This document shows positions 15,678-23,137 of a stretch of 23,772 bases of DNA, piece after piece. Position 1 is the stretch's first letter. Every line of letters starts with the position of its first letter. The notes under the pieces were generated by a model that ran no database searches, was not told the DNA's origin, and was given only the letters and a program-made list of their open reading frames with translations. The translations under genes and the position numbers were made by a program. Source of the DNA: JAZNOL01 sp045580815 (GTDB taxonomy: Bacteria > Bacillota > Clostridia > RUG12999); NCBI GenBank assembly GCA_045580815.1, contig JAZNOL010000110.1, forward strand, positions 1 to 23,772, read 5' to 3'.

Positions 15678-16787
15678 ATGTATTTTAAAAATGCCGAAGT
15701 TCTCGGCGGAGATTTTAAGTTTAAAAAAGCAGATTTTGCTGTATCAGACGGCAGATTCTGCGAAACCGGTGACACGGCCGAAGCTTTTGATTTAACCGGA
15801 AAATACGTTATTCCCGGTCTTATTGACGTGCACACGCACGGTGCTGTGGGCATTGACGCAATGGACGAAAATTTAGATTTTGCCAAATTGCAAAGCTATC
15901 TTTTTTCTTACGGCGTAACCACATTTTATCCCTCAACAATCAGCGAACACCAGGAGCCTCTTGAAAAAGCATTGAAACAGCTTGCAGACAATCCGGCAGT
16001 TGAGGGCATTAACCTTGAAGGTCCGTATCTTTGTGCAAAAATGCGCGGTGCTCATAACGAAGATACAATCCGTCCGTCAACTATTGAAGAATTTGACAAG
16101 CTCTATAAAATATCAGGCGGAAAAATCAAAATAACTACGATAGCTCCCGAAATTGGAAACAATACGGATATTATAAAAGAAATTACCGAAAATTATAACG
16201 TAAAGGTTGCAGTCGGCCATTCTGCGGCAGATTACGAAACTGCAAAAAAAGCCTTCAACAGCGGTGCAACTCAGCTTACACACACATTTAACGCCATGAG
16301 CCCTATTCATCACCGCAATCCGGGTATAATAGGTGCGGCACACGAAAATGAAAACGTGTTTTTTGAAGTTATTTCTGACGGAATTCACCTGCATCCTGCC
16401 ATTGTGACAATGCTGTTTAAAATTGCCGGTGGCGACAGAACTCTGCTTGTTTCCGACTCCATGTCAGCAACAGGACTTTCCGACGGAAAATATAATCTGG
16501 GCGGTGTTAATGTTACGGTTAAAGATACCGTTGCACGCACCGATGACGGTGCAATTGCCGGCAGTACACACAATCTTATGCAGATGGTGCGCTATGCAAT
16601 AAGCTTTGGCATTCCAAAAGAAACAGCAATAAAATCCGCAAGTCTTATCCCTGCAAAAGCACTTGGAATAGACGATGAGCAGGGAAGCATTGAAACAGGC
16701 AAAAAAGCCGATTTTTCTGTGTGTGACAAGGATTTGAATGTTATTGCGGTGTTTAAAAACGGCAAAAAGGTTTTTGGAAATCTTTGA
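15678..16787 (+). CDS. nagA: N-acetylglucosamine-6-phosphate deacetylase
   Basis: 369 residues from ATG 15678. The ATG at 15669 abuts the ribosome site GGAG (15665-15668), so the second ATG, 9 bases away, is preferred. It is an amidohydrolase-fold enzyme that removes the acetyl group from GlcNAc-6-phosphate in the cytosol. Visible residues are the H52-T-H54 metal motif, Glu114 (L-E-G-P-Y), His181 (V-G-H-S-A), His202 (T-H-T-F-N-A-M), H-x-R-N-P-G, and catalytic Asp260 (V-S-D-S-M-S-A-T-G). The His181-His202 spacing of 21 matches E. coli NagA. nagB and an uptake system are not in view. It is the first gene of a three-gene set with queH and the nitrilase-GDPD fusion. Confidence 0.94.
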   Translation: MYFKNAEVLGGDFKFKKADFAVSDGRFCETGDTAEAFDLTGKYVIPGLIDVHTHGAVGIDAMDENLDFAKLQSYLFSYGVTTFYPSTISEHQEPLEKALKQLADNPAVEGINLEGPYLCAKMRGAHNEDTIRPSTIEEFDKLYKISGGKIKITTIAPEIGNNTDIIKEITENYNVKVAVGHSAADYETAKKAFNSGATQLTHTFNAMSPIHHRNPGIIGAAHENENVFFEVISDGIHLHPAIVTMLFKIAGGDRTLLVSDSMSATGLSDGKYNLGGVNVTVKDTVARTDDGAIAGSTHNLMQMVRYAISFGIPKETAIKSASLIPAKALGIDDEQGSIETGKKADFSVCDKDLNVIAVFKNGKKVFGNL

Positions 16788-16805
16788 TATAAAGGCGGAA
16801 AAACC

Positions 16806-17459
16806 GTGAAAGAAAATTATCAGCTTATTTTAGATAAAACTCTTGAAAAAATCAAAACAGCAGATAAGAAGCCTACACTTCTTATTCACAGCTGCTGTGC
16901 CCCCTGTTCGAGCTATGTGCTTGAATATTTAAGCGGGTTTTTTGATATTACCGTTTTTTATTACAACCCCAATATCTCTCCGGCAGAGGAATTTGAAAAA
17001 CGGGCAAAAGAGCAGTGCCGGCTTATTGAAGAAATGCTGCCGGATTCGGGTATAAAAACGGTAATTGCCGATTATGATGCAAACGAGTTTTTTGATATCG
17101 TGAAAGGTCTTGAAAATGAGCCGGAGGGCGGTGAGCGGTGCAAAAAATGCTTTGCTTTGCGGCTTGAAAAAACCGCAGAGCTTGCAAAAAAGCAGAATTT
17201 TGATTTTTTCACAACAACACTTACCATAAGTCCTCACAAAAATGCACAAATTTTAAATGAAACCGGCAAAGAGGCGGCGTTAAAATACGGTGTAAATTAT
17301 CTGTTTTCGGATTTTAAAAAGAAAAACGGATACCGCCGTTCCTGTGAATTATCCGAACAATACGGACTTTACCGCCAGAATTATTGCGGTTGCATTTTTT
17401 CAAAAATTGAGGCACAAAAAAGAGAAAACGAAAAATTAAAAACCAAATCGGAGGAATAA
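16806..17459 (+). CDS. queH: Epoxyqueuosine reductase QueH
   Basis: 217 residues. Carries the QueH (formerly DUF208) cysteine set: H-S-C30-C31-A-P-C34 at the N-terminus, R-C-K-K-C in the middle and Y-R-Q-N-Y-C-G-C near the C-terminus, which hold a [4Fe-4S] cluster and a metal site. QueH reduces epoxyqueuosine to queuosine in tRNA, the last step of queuosine synthesis, in organisms that lack QueG. Start GTG 16806 follows AAGGCGG. It lies between nagA and the nitrilase-GDPD gene and its last codons contain the ribosome site for the next gene. The biochemical link with these neighbours is not obvious, so the grouping may simply be shared transcription. Confidence 0.92.
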   Translation: MKENYQLILDKTLEKIKTADKKPTLLIHSCCAPCSSYVLEYLSGFFDITVFYYNPNISPAEEFEKRAKEQCRLIEEMLPDSGIKTVIADYDANEFFDIVKGLENEPEGGERCKKCFALRLEKTAELAKKQNFDFFTTTLTISPHKNAQILNETGKEAALKYGVNYLFSDFKKKNGYRRSCELSEQYGLYRQNYCGCIFSKIEAQKRENEKLKTKSEE

Positions 17460-17461
17460 AA

Positions 17462-19069
17462 ATGAAAGCAAACATTATTCAGCCACCGTATTCAAACGAC
17501 GTTAGTTTTTCTGATGAATATTTTAAATTCAAGCTTGATATGCTTGACAAATGTGACAGCTCGGCAGATATAATTGTTCTGCCGGAATACAGCGATGTTC
17601 CCTGTGCTACTGCCACTCTTGAGCAGACTCTGTTTTATCACGACAAATATATTGATATTCTGCTTGAAAAATGCATTGAAACCGCAAAACGGTGCGGTGC
17701 AAACGTGTTTGTAAACGCCCTTTCTAAAGAAGATGGCGGATATCGCAACACAACTTATTGCTACAACAAAAAAGGCGAGCTTGTGGGCAAATATTTCAAA
17801 AAACATCTTCCTCCCCTTGAGCTTGAGGTTTTAAAGCTGGATTCTGATTATACATTTGAGCCGTCACAGCCGTATGTTATTGAAATTGACGGTCTGCGTT
17901 ACGGATTTTTAACCTGCTACGATTTTTATTTTTACGAGGCATTTGCGAAAATTGCAAAAGAAAATGTTGATATAATAATCGGTTGTTCTTTGCAAAGAAG
18001 CGACACTCATGATGCTTCGGAAATTATGTGCCGTTTTCTGGCGTACAACACAAATGCATATGTAATCCGTTCATCGGTTAGCTTTGATGAAAATTCTCAT
18101 ATCTGCGGTGCAAGCATGATTGTTTCGCCCGAAGGCAAGGTTCTTGTGAACATGAAAGGCAAATTCGGCATGGAATCGGCTACGTTTGACCCCGGCAAAA
18201 AATATCTTAAACCGGCAGGTTTCGGTAATCCGCCTGCGGCACATTACGAATATATAGAATACGGCAGAAAGCCCTGGCAGTACCGTCCGGCGGGCAGTGC
18301 AATAATAAACGGTGACGACAGACTGGCATACCCAAGAGTGTGTGCTCACAGAGGCTTTAGCACTATTGCACCCGAAAACAGTATGCCGGCTTACGGTGCG
18401 GCAATTGCCATGGGCGCAGAGGAAATTGAGCTTGACCTTTGGCCTACAAAAGACGGTGAGATTGTTTCCTGTCACGATAAAAATCTTGACAGGGTAAGCA
18501 CCGGCACGGGATTTATTACCGATTATACTCTTGCAGAGCTTAAACAGCTTGATTTTGGCATTAATTTCGGCGAAAAATTTGAGGGTATGAGGATTCTTGA
18601 ATTTGAGGATATTTTAAAGAAATTTGCCTGTCAGGTTATTATGAACGTGCACGTAAAACCCACTTCATACGAGCCGGGCGAGGGATATCCCGAAGATATA
18701 ATGAAAAAAATTGTTGCACTTGTTAAAAAATATGAGTGCGAAAAGCATGTTTATTTTATGCTTGAAACAGACGAGCAGATTAAACAGTTCAGGGCATATG
18801 CCCCGGAAATTGCGGTTTGTGTAGGTCATATTGATGATCGTCCCTGGGCGATTGTTGACCGTGCAATTGAAATGGGTTGCCAGAAAGTTCAGCTTTTTAA
18901 ACCGTATTTTAATAAAGAAATGATTGAAAAAGCCCACGCAAACGGCGTAAAATGTAACGTTTTCTGGGCGGACGACCCGGACGAGGCACTTGAATATATT
19001 AACATGGGCATTGATACAATTCTCACAAATGAATTTAATATTGTTTCCCGTGCTGTACGTAAAAATTAA
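17462..19069 (+). CDS. Fusion of a nitrilase-type C-N hydrolase and a glycerophosphodiester phosphodiesterase
   Basis: 535 residues, cytosolic (no signal peptide or membrane segment). Residues about 1-270 form a carbon-nitrogen hydrolase: catalytic Glu42 (L-P-E-Y-S), Lys113 (Y-F-K-K-H-L-P) and Cys152 (L-T-C-Y-D). Residues about 290-535 form a GDPD barrel: His296-Arg297 (C-A-H-R-G-F), Glu305-Asn306 (A-P-E-N-S), Glu323/Asp325 (I-E-L-D-L) and His338 (S-C-H-D), ending with G-I-D-T-I-L-T-N-E-F. Both active sites appear complete. Nitrilases cleave amides or carbamoyl groups, and GDPDs release glycerol phosphate or similar groups from phosphodiesters. One chain may strip a substrate with both an amide and a phosphodiester (inference). 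GGAGGA ahead of ATG 17462 is translationally coupled to queH. Confidence 0.88.
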   Translation: MKANIIQPPYSNDVSFSDEYFKFKLDMLDKCDSSADIIVLPEYSDVPCATATLEQTLFYHDKYIDILLEKCIETAKRCGANVFVNALSKEDGGYRNTTYCYNKKGELVGKYFKKHLPPLELEVLKLDSDYTFEPSQPYVIEIDGLRYGFLTCYDFYFYEAFAKIAKENVDIIIGCSLQRSDTHDASEIMCRFLAYNTNAYVIRSSVSFDENSHICGASMIVSPEGKVLVNMKGKFGMESATFDPGKKYLKPAGFGNPPAAHYEYIEYGRKPWQYRPAGSAIINGDDRLAYPRVCAHRGFSTIAPENSMPAYGAAIAMGAEEIELDLWPTKDGEIVSCHDKNLDRVSTGTGFITDYTLAELKQLDFGINFGEKFEGMRILEFEDILKKFACQVIMNVHVKPTSYEPGEGYPEDIMKKIVALVKKYECEKHVYFMLETDEQIKQFRAYAPEIAVCVGHIDDRPWAIVDRAIEMGCQKVQLFKPYFNKEMIEKAHANGVKCNVFWADDPDEALEYINMGIDTILTNEFNIVSRAVRKN

Positions 19070-19073
19070 TATA

Positions 19074-19116
19074 AAAGACACAGTGCTGTGATATTTTGTC
19101 ACAGCACTGTGTCTTT
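19074..19116. terminator. Strong bidirectional hairpin terminator
   Basis: Perfect 18-bp arms at 19074-19091 and 19099-19116, beginning AAAGACACAG and ending CTGTGTCTTT, around a 7-base loop. It lies between the fusion gene and the convergent XRE gene, overlapping the latter's stop codon by one base. Confidence 0.87.
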
Positions 19117-19334
19117 CAGCGGATTTTTTTAGGGTCATTTGTTATTCCGGCTATATAATCCAAAGTTACATTATAAAATAACGCAAGCTTTATCGCAAGC
19201 GAAAAAGGCAATTCCCGCTTGCCCTGTTCATAATTTGTATATGTTGTTTTATGCATTTTTAAAATGGCAACAAGTTGGTCCTGAGTCAGGTCGTGATCTT
19301 CACGCAAATCTTTAAGTCGTTGATAATGTGGCAT
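19116..19334 (-). CDS. Small XRE-family HTH repressor
   Basis: 72 residues, essentially a single Cro/C1-type helix-turn-helix: R-L-K-D-L-R-E-D-H-D-L-T-Q-D-Q-L, then K-T-T-Y-T-N-Y-E-Q-G-K-R and a third-helix segment to D-Y-I-A-G-I. ATG 19334 is chosen because AGGAAG lies 8 bases upstream; a longer in-frame reading to 19841 only runs antisense through the SLH gene and has no translation signal. It diverges from the SLH protein gene, and two similar 18-bp palindromes lie between them, the standard layout for a self-limiting local repressor. The ligand or trigger is unknown. No clear promoter was found for this gene; it probably starts within the operator region. Confidence 0.88.
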   Translation of the reverse strand: MPHYQRLKDLREDHDLTQDQLVAILKMHKTTYTNYEQGKRELPFSLAIKLALFYNVTLDYIAGITNDPKKIR

Positions 19335-19362
19335 TTTAATCTTCCTTTTTTTAATTTTTCTA

Positions 19363-19391
19363 TTGACATTATACAACAAACGTTGTATAAT
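19363..19391 (+). promoter_or_regulatory. Promoter of the SLH-domain protein gene
   Basis: TTGACA (19363-19368) and TATAAT (19386-19391) are exactly 17 bases apart. The spacer is filled by the first operator, so a bound repressor would directly exclude RNA polymerase. Confidence 0.87.
19371..19388. promoter_or_regulatory. Operator O1
   Basis: ATACAAC-AAAC-GTTGTAT, a perfect inverted repeat (10-bp arms if extended to 19368-19391), placed between the -35 and -10 boxes. The same 18-base pattern recurs at O2. Confidence 0.75.
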
Positions 19392-19401
19392 ATAGTCATA
19401 A

Positions 19402-19419
19402 ATACAACATATGATGTAT
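19402..19419. promoter_or_regulatory. Operator O2
   Basis: ATACAAC-ATAT-GATGTAT, matching O1 at both half-sites except one base, with its centre 31 bp from that of O1, about three helical turns. It is nested in a larger dyad with perfect 16-bp arms (19391-19406 and 19415-19430) that could also fold in the mRNA just ahead of the ribosome site. Confidence 0.68.
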
Positions 19420-19449
19420 TTATGACTATAAATTAAAGGAGATTGAAAA

Positions 19450-20145
19450 ATGAAAAAAATTTGCAGCTTAATTTTAACAGTAACATTAATAGGGTCAACG
19501 GCAATATCTGCGGAAACGGATGATTCAGGCAGAAGCAAAGGAAGCGGTGCTTCGTATGTTTCGGTAGCAACAAATGAGCTTACATATGAGAAGAAAATTG
19601 ATATTTTGAAAAAACATGGGATTTTGGTTAATGATATTCCGGAAAAAACAGAGTTGCTTACACGGCAGAAATTTGTGGCGGTAGCTTGCCGCATGATGAT
19701 GATTAAAGAAGATGCCGCAGCGGAATCAGAATTTTCAGATGTTACAGAAAACACAGAATATGCCGGATATATTTCTGCGGCAAAAAACATCGGTTTAATA
19801 AACGGCTGTGGTGATGGAACATTTCGCCCTGACAACAGCATTACTTACGATGAGGCTGTAAAAATTCTTGTTACCTGTCTGGGATATGCACCACTGGCAG
19901 ACAGCACAGGCGGTTATCCGACAGGATATATGTCGGTGGCGTCAAAAATTGCATTAACAGAGGGCTTGTCATTTGACAACCGGGACTTTGTTGATACGGA
20001 AAACGCAGTGCAACTGATTAATAATGCCCTTGATATTCCGTTAATGCAACAGGTTGGCTTTGGTGCAGCGGTTGAATATAAAATTGCTGACGGGTCGAAT
20101 GGTGATAAGATTATAACGCTGACAACTCGTCTTGAAAATAAATAG
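19450..20145 (+). CDS. Secreted protein with S-layer homology (SLH) repeats
   Basis: 231 residues. An N-terminal signal peptide (M-K-K-I-C, hydrophobic to about 18, likely cut near A-I-S-A at 18-21) precedes a short Ser/Gly-rich linker. SLH-type repeats follow: one degenerate at about 45-90, a clear one at about 95-140 (F-S-D-V-T-E-N-T-E-Y-A-G-Y-I, then G-D-G-T-F-R-P-D-N-S-I-T) and a partial third at about 150-200. SLH domains usually bind pyruvylated wall polysaccharide. There is no large passenger domain, so this is a small SLH-only protein. AAAGGAG precedes ATG 19450. It is controlled by the divergent XRE repressor through O1/O2. The function beyond wall attachment is unknown. Confidence 0.85.
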   Translation: MKKICSLILTVTLIGSTAISAETDDSGRSKGSGASYVSVATNELTYEKKIDILKKHGILVNDIPEKTELLTRQKFVAVACRMMMIKEDAAAESEFSDVTENTEYAGYISAAKNIGLINGCGDGTFRPDNSITYDEAVKILVTCLGYAPLADSTGGYPTGYMSVASKIALTEGLSFDNRDFVDTENAVQLINNALDIPLMQQVGFGAAVEYKIADGSNGDKIITLTTRLENK

Positions 20146-20166
20146 TGAAGAATGAAGAACAAAAGA

Positions 20167-20201
20167 AAATCCGTGACGAACTATAATTTCGTCACGGATT
20201 T
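20167..20201. terminator. Bidirectional hairpin terminator
   Basis: AAATCCGTGACGAA (20167-20180) pairs perfectly with TTCGTCACGGATTT (20188-20201) around a 7-base loop, between the SLH gene and the convergent ClpE-like gene. Confidence 0.87.
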
Positions 20202-20211
20202 GTAGTATATT

Positions 20212-22557
20212 TTATAATAAAGTAAGAACAAATTCTTCGTCCTTTGCGTCAACCGACAGTTTGCTGCCGGGGGTGATGCTTCCGCAGATGATTTCACGTG
20301 CGATTTTGTCTTCAATTTCTTTCATAATCACACGGCGAAGCGGTCTTGCACCAAATTTTGGGTTATAGCCTTTTTTCACAATAAGACCTTTTGCCGCATC
20401 GGAAATTTCAAAAGAAATACCTTTTTCTGAAAGACCGCCCAGAATTTCACTGCACATAAGGTCAACAATTTTGCGAAGCTCGTCTTCCGAAAGGGAGGTA
20501 AACTCAATTATCTCGTCCACACGGTTTAAAAACTCAGGACGGAAAAGGGAGCTCAGTGCTTTTTCGTATTTGCCCTCGCCGCTGAAACTTTCAAACCCGA
20601 CTGCGGCAGATTTTAAATCCGAACCGGCGTTTGTTGTCATAACAATAACCGTGTTTTCGAAGTTCACAACACGTCCCTGGGAATCGGTTATACGACCGTC
20701 ATCAAGCACCTGTAAGAAAATATTGAACACATCGGCGTGTGCTTTTTCAATTTCGTCAAGAAGAATTATAGAATAAGGGTTTCTGCGGATTTTTTCCGTC
20801 AGCTGACCGGCTTCGTCATAGCCCACATATCCGGGAGGTGAGCCCACCAGCTTTGAAACCGAATGTTTTTCCATATATTCCGACATATCTATGCGGATAA
20901 GTGCTTCTTCGCTGCCAAACATACACTCAGCAAGTGCTTTTACAAGCTCTGTTTTGCCCACACCGGTAGGACCGGCAAAAATAAAGGAAATCGGGCGTTT
21001 TTTCAGGTCAAATCCGGCACGCTTGCGTCTTACCGCACGAGAAACTGCCGAAACTGCCGTTTCCTGACCGATAACACGCTTGTGTAAGTTTTCTTCAAGG
21101 TCAAGCAGTTTTTTGCTGTCAACCTCTGTGAGCTTCTGCACGGGAATACGTGTCCACATCTCCACAACCTCAGCAACATCATCGGAGCTGATTTCGGGAC
21201 TTAAATCACCCGATTCCAGTTCGGCAAGTCTGTCGTTTATGCGGCATTCGTGACTTTTCAAATCGGCAATAGCCTGATAATCGTCCTCACTGACAGCTTC
21301 CCGCTGTGCTTCAAGAGCTTCAAGCTCGGATTTAAGTGTTGCAATTTCTGTGAGAGCCGCATTTTCGAGATTAGCTTTTGAAGATGCCTCGTCAATAATG
21401 TCAATCGCCTTGTCGGGCAGAAAACGGTCGTGAATATATCGCTCGGACATTATAACCGCTGATTTTATAACCTCGTCCGGAATTTCCACCTTGTGATAAT
21501 CCTCATAATAATTTTTTATACCTTTTAATATGTCAATGCTTTCTTCAATAGTAGGCTCGTCAACAATAACCGGCTGAAAACGTCTTTCAAGAGCAGAATC
21601 CTTTTCGATTTTTTTGCGGTACTCATTAAGGGTTGTAGCACCGATAATCTGGATTTCACCACGGGCAAGAGCCGGTTTTAAAATATTTGCGGCACTCATT
21701 GCACCACCCTCGGCATCGCCTGCACCAACAATGTTGTGAATTTCGTCAATAACTAAAATTATGTTGCCCTCGCGTTTTGTTTCGTCAAGCAGATTTTTAA
21801 GTCTTGATTCAAACTGACCGCGGAACTGTGTTCCGGCAACAAGAGCGGCAAAATCAATCAGATAAATTTCATAATTAAACAGCTTTGCCGGCACCTGCTT
21901 TTCAACAATGCGGAGTGCAAGTCCCTCGGCAATCGCGGTTTTACCCACACCCGGTTCGCCCAGAAGAACAGGATTGTTCTTGCTTCGGCGGTTTAAAACC
22001 TGTATAACACGGGCAATTTCACGGTTTCGTCCCACAACACGGTCAATTTCGTTGTTTTTGGCTTTTTCTGTAAGATTAAGACCGTAAGTGTCAAGAAATT
22101 TGCGTTTTTTCTTTTTATCCTTGCCGGATTTTGTTTTTGTGGCGGTATCCTGACCGGAGCTTCCGGTATCCTCCTGCTGCGGAGTGTGCTTCATGCCAAA
22201 CATACTCATGAATTTCTCCATTGCATTTTTTGCATCAGCAGAAGACATATTTTGCGGATTGCCATTTTTGTCGGCAGGAAATCCGAACATAAAACTCACA
22301 CCGCCGGGAATAGCTTCGGAATCTTCGCCGTCCACATCTTCGGGGAGGTTCATATTGCTCATGATTTCCATTGTGTCCTGCATAGAGCTTTGCATATCTT
22401 CGGGCGACATTCCCATCATGCCGGCAAGAGCGTCCATAGACTGCGAGTTCATTTCATTAAGACAGTTTGAACAAAGTGCCTCTTTTACAATCTCCGGATT
22501 TTTTTCGTCATTGATTATTAATACAGCGGGATACTTCCCACAACGTGTGCATAACAT
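20212..22557 (-). CDS. clpE: ClpE-like Clp/Hsp100 ATPase with N-terminal zinc finger
   Basis: 781 residues. N-terminal zinc finger C3-x2-C6 and C29-x2-C32 as in ClpE, in place of the double Clp-N domain of ClpB/ClpC. A long linker (about 36-150) follows, methionine-rich to residue 122 and then Lys-rich. AAA+ module 1 has Walker A G-E-P-G-V-G-K-T at 200-207 and Walker B V-I-D-E-I-H; a short coiled middle region comes next; AAA+ module 2 has G-P-T-G-V-G-K-T and L-L-D-E-I-E-K. A V-G-F loop (A-A-V-G-F-E-S-F) in module 2 is the ClpP-docking tripeptide, so it should feed ClpP. Start ATG 22557 follows CAGGAGA. No CtsR heptad repeat or CIRCE element is visible in the promoter, so control differs from that in Bacillus. 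Confidence 0.9.
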   Translation of the reverse strand: MLCTRCGKYPAVLIINDEKNPEIVKEALCSNCLNEMNSQSMDALAGMMGMSPEDMQSSMQDTMEIMSNMNLPEDVDGEDSEAIPGGVSFMFGFPADKNGNPQNMSSADAKNAMEKFMSMFGMKHTPQQEDTGSSGQDTATKTKSGKDKKKKRKFLDTYGLNLTEKAKNNEIDRVVGRNREIARVIQVLNRRSKNNPVLLGEPGVGKTAIAEGLALRIVEKQVPAKLFNYEIYLIDFAALVAGTQFRGQFESRLKNLLDETKREGNIILVIDEIHNIVGAGDAEGGAMSAANILKPALARGEIQIIGATTLNEYRKKIEKDSALERRFQPVIVDEPTIEESIDILKGIKNYYEDYHKVEIPDEVIKSAVIMSERYIHDRFLPDKAIDIIDEASSKANLENAALTEIATLKSELEALEAQREAVSEDDYQAIADLKSHECRINDRLAELESGDLSPEISSDDVAEVVEMWTRIPVQKLTEVDSKKLLDLEENLHKRVIGQETAVSAVSRAVRRKRAGFDLKKRPISFIFAGPTGVGKTELVKALAECMFGSEEALIRIDMSEYMEKHSVSKLVGSPPGYVGYDEAGQLTEKIRRNPYSIILLDEIEKAHADVFNIFLQVLDDGRITDSQGRVVNFENTVIVMTTNAGSDLKSAAVGFESFSGEGKYEKALSSLFRPEFLNRVDEIIEFTSLSEDELRKIVDLMCSEILGGLSEKGISFEISDAAKGLIVKKGYNPKFGARPLRRVIMKEIEDKIAREIICGSITPGSKLSVDAKDEEFVLTLL

Positions 22558-22589
22558 TTTTAAAATCTCCTGTAAACATAATTACTACT

Positions 22590-22618
22590 ATTATACAATA
22601 AAATATATATAATGTCAA
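22590..22618 (-). promoter_or_regulatory. Promoter of the ClpE-like gene
   Basis: TTGACA (22618-22613) and TATAAT (22595-22590) on the - strand are 17 bases apart, about 33 bases before the start codon. I saw no repeated GGTCAAA (CtsR) or CIRCE dyad. Confidence 0.85.
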
Positions 22619-22708
22619 TTGCTACAAAATTAATTTTTTGTAAATTTTCTCGTTACGCTCACTTTGTGCAGAAAGAAATATGTAATAATCAATTATTGTG
22701 CAACATAA

Positions 22709-23038
22709 CGAATTTTATTAAAACCTAATTTTGACGGTCTTATAGTTTATTACGACGGTACAAAATATTATAATATAATACCTGAACTCACACTTACTCT
22801 TACAACAAGCGATGTAACAATTGAAAATCTCGCAGAAAGTGCAATTCTTATTGTTGCAAGCTACAACGGTGATGCAGTTGTTGATGTAAAACCGATTACA
22901 GTTTCTGCCGATTGCACAAAAACAATTGAATCCACAGGTTTAAGTCTTGAAAATGCAAATACAGTAAAAGCATTTTTGTGGAAAGATTTGTCCACAATAA
23001 ATCCTCTTTGCATAAGCAAATCTGTTCCGCTTAATTAA
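22709..23038 (+). pseudogene. Truncated C-terminal remnant of a secreted, S-layer-type protein
   Basis: An open frame of about 109 codons without any usable start, bounded upstream by TAA at 22706 and ending at TAA 23036-23038. The translation is protein-like, with a beta-rich stretch (A-I-L-I-V-A-S-Y-N-G-D) and an ending V-K-A-F-L-W-K-D-L-S-T-I-N-P-L. A K-x-F-L-W-x-x-L-x-T-x-x-P-L tail of this kind closes many large exported clostridial proteins. No signal peptide, ribosome site or start codon precedes it, so it looks like the tail of a gene whose front was lost by deletion or recombination. Exact parent unknown. Apart from the ClpE promoter, I see nothing else in 22620-22708. Confidence 0.68.
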
Positions 23039-23109
23039 AAAATTATAAAATAAAGAATAAAAAAAGTTTCTGAGGGTAAAATAACTTCGGGTTGAAAAAC
23101 CTGAAAAAA

Positions 23110-23123
23110 GCAAGTAAACTTGC
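23110..23123 (+). promoter_or_regulatory. Small hairpin abutting the ribosome site of the Asn-rich ORF
   Basis: GCAAG-TAAA-CTTGC ends 2 bases before GGAGG (23126-23130). Just upstream, TTCGGGTT-GAAA-AACCTGAA forms a second short hairpin. Both would lie in the leader of the small ORF and might modulate its translation. No clear sigma-A promoter was identified upstream. Confidence 0.35.
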
Positions 23124-23137
23124 ATGGAGGTTAATTT

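Noticed and set aside
19116..19841. A 241-codon - strand frame covering the XRE gene and running through the SLH gene
   Set aside because: Only its last 72 codons encode a recognisable HTH protein with a ribosome site at ATG 19334; the rest is antisense to the SLH gene.
22684..22697. AATAAT-CA-ATTATT dyad before the pseudogene
   Set aside because: Short, purely A/T, no T-run or neighbouring signal; expected by chance in AT-rich spacer.
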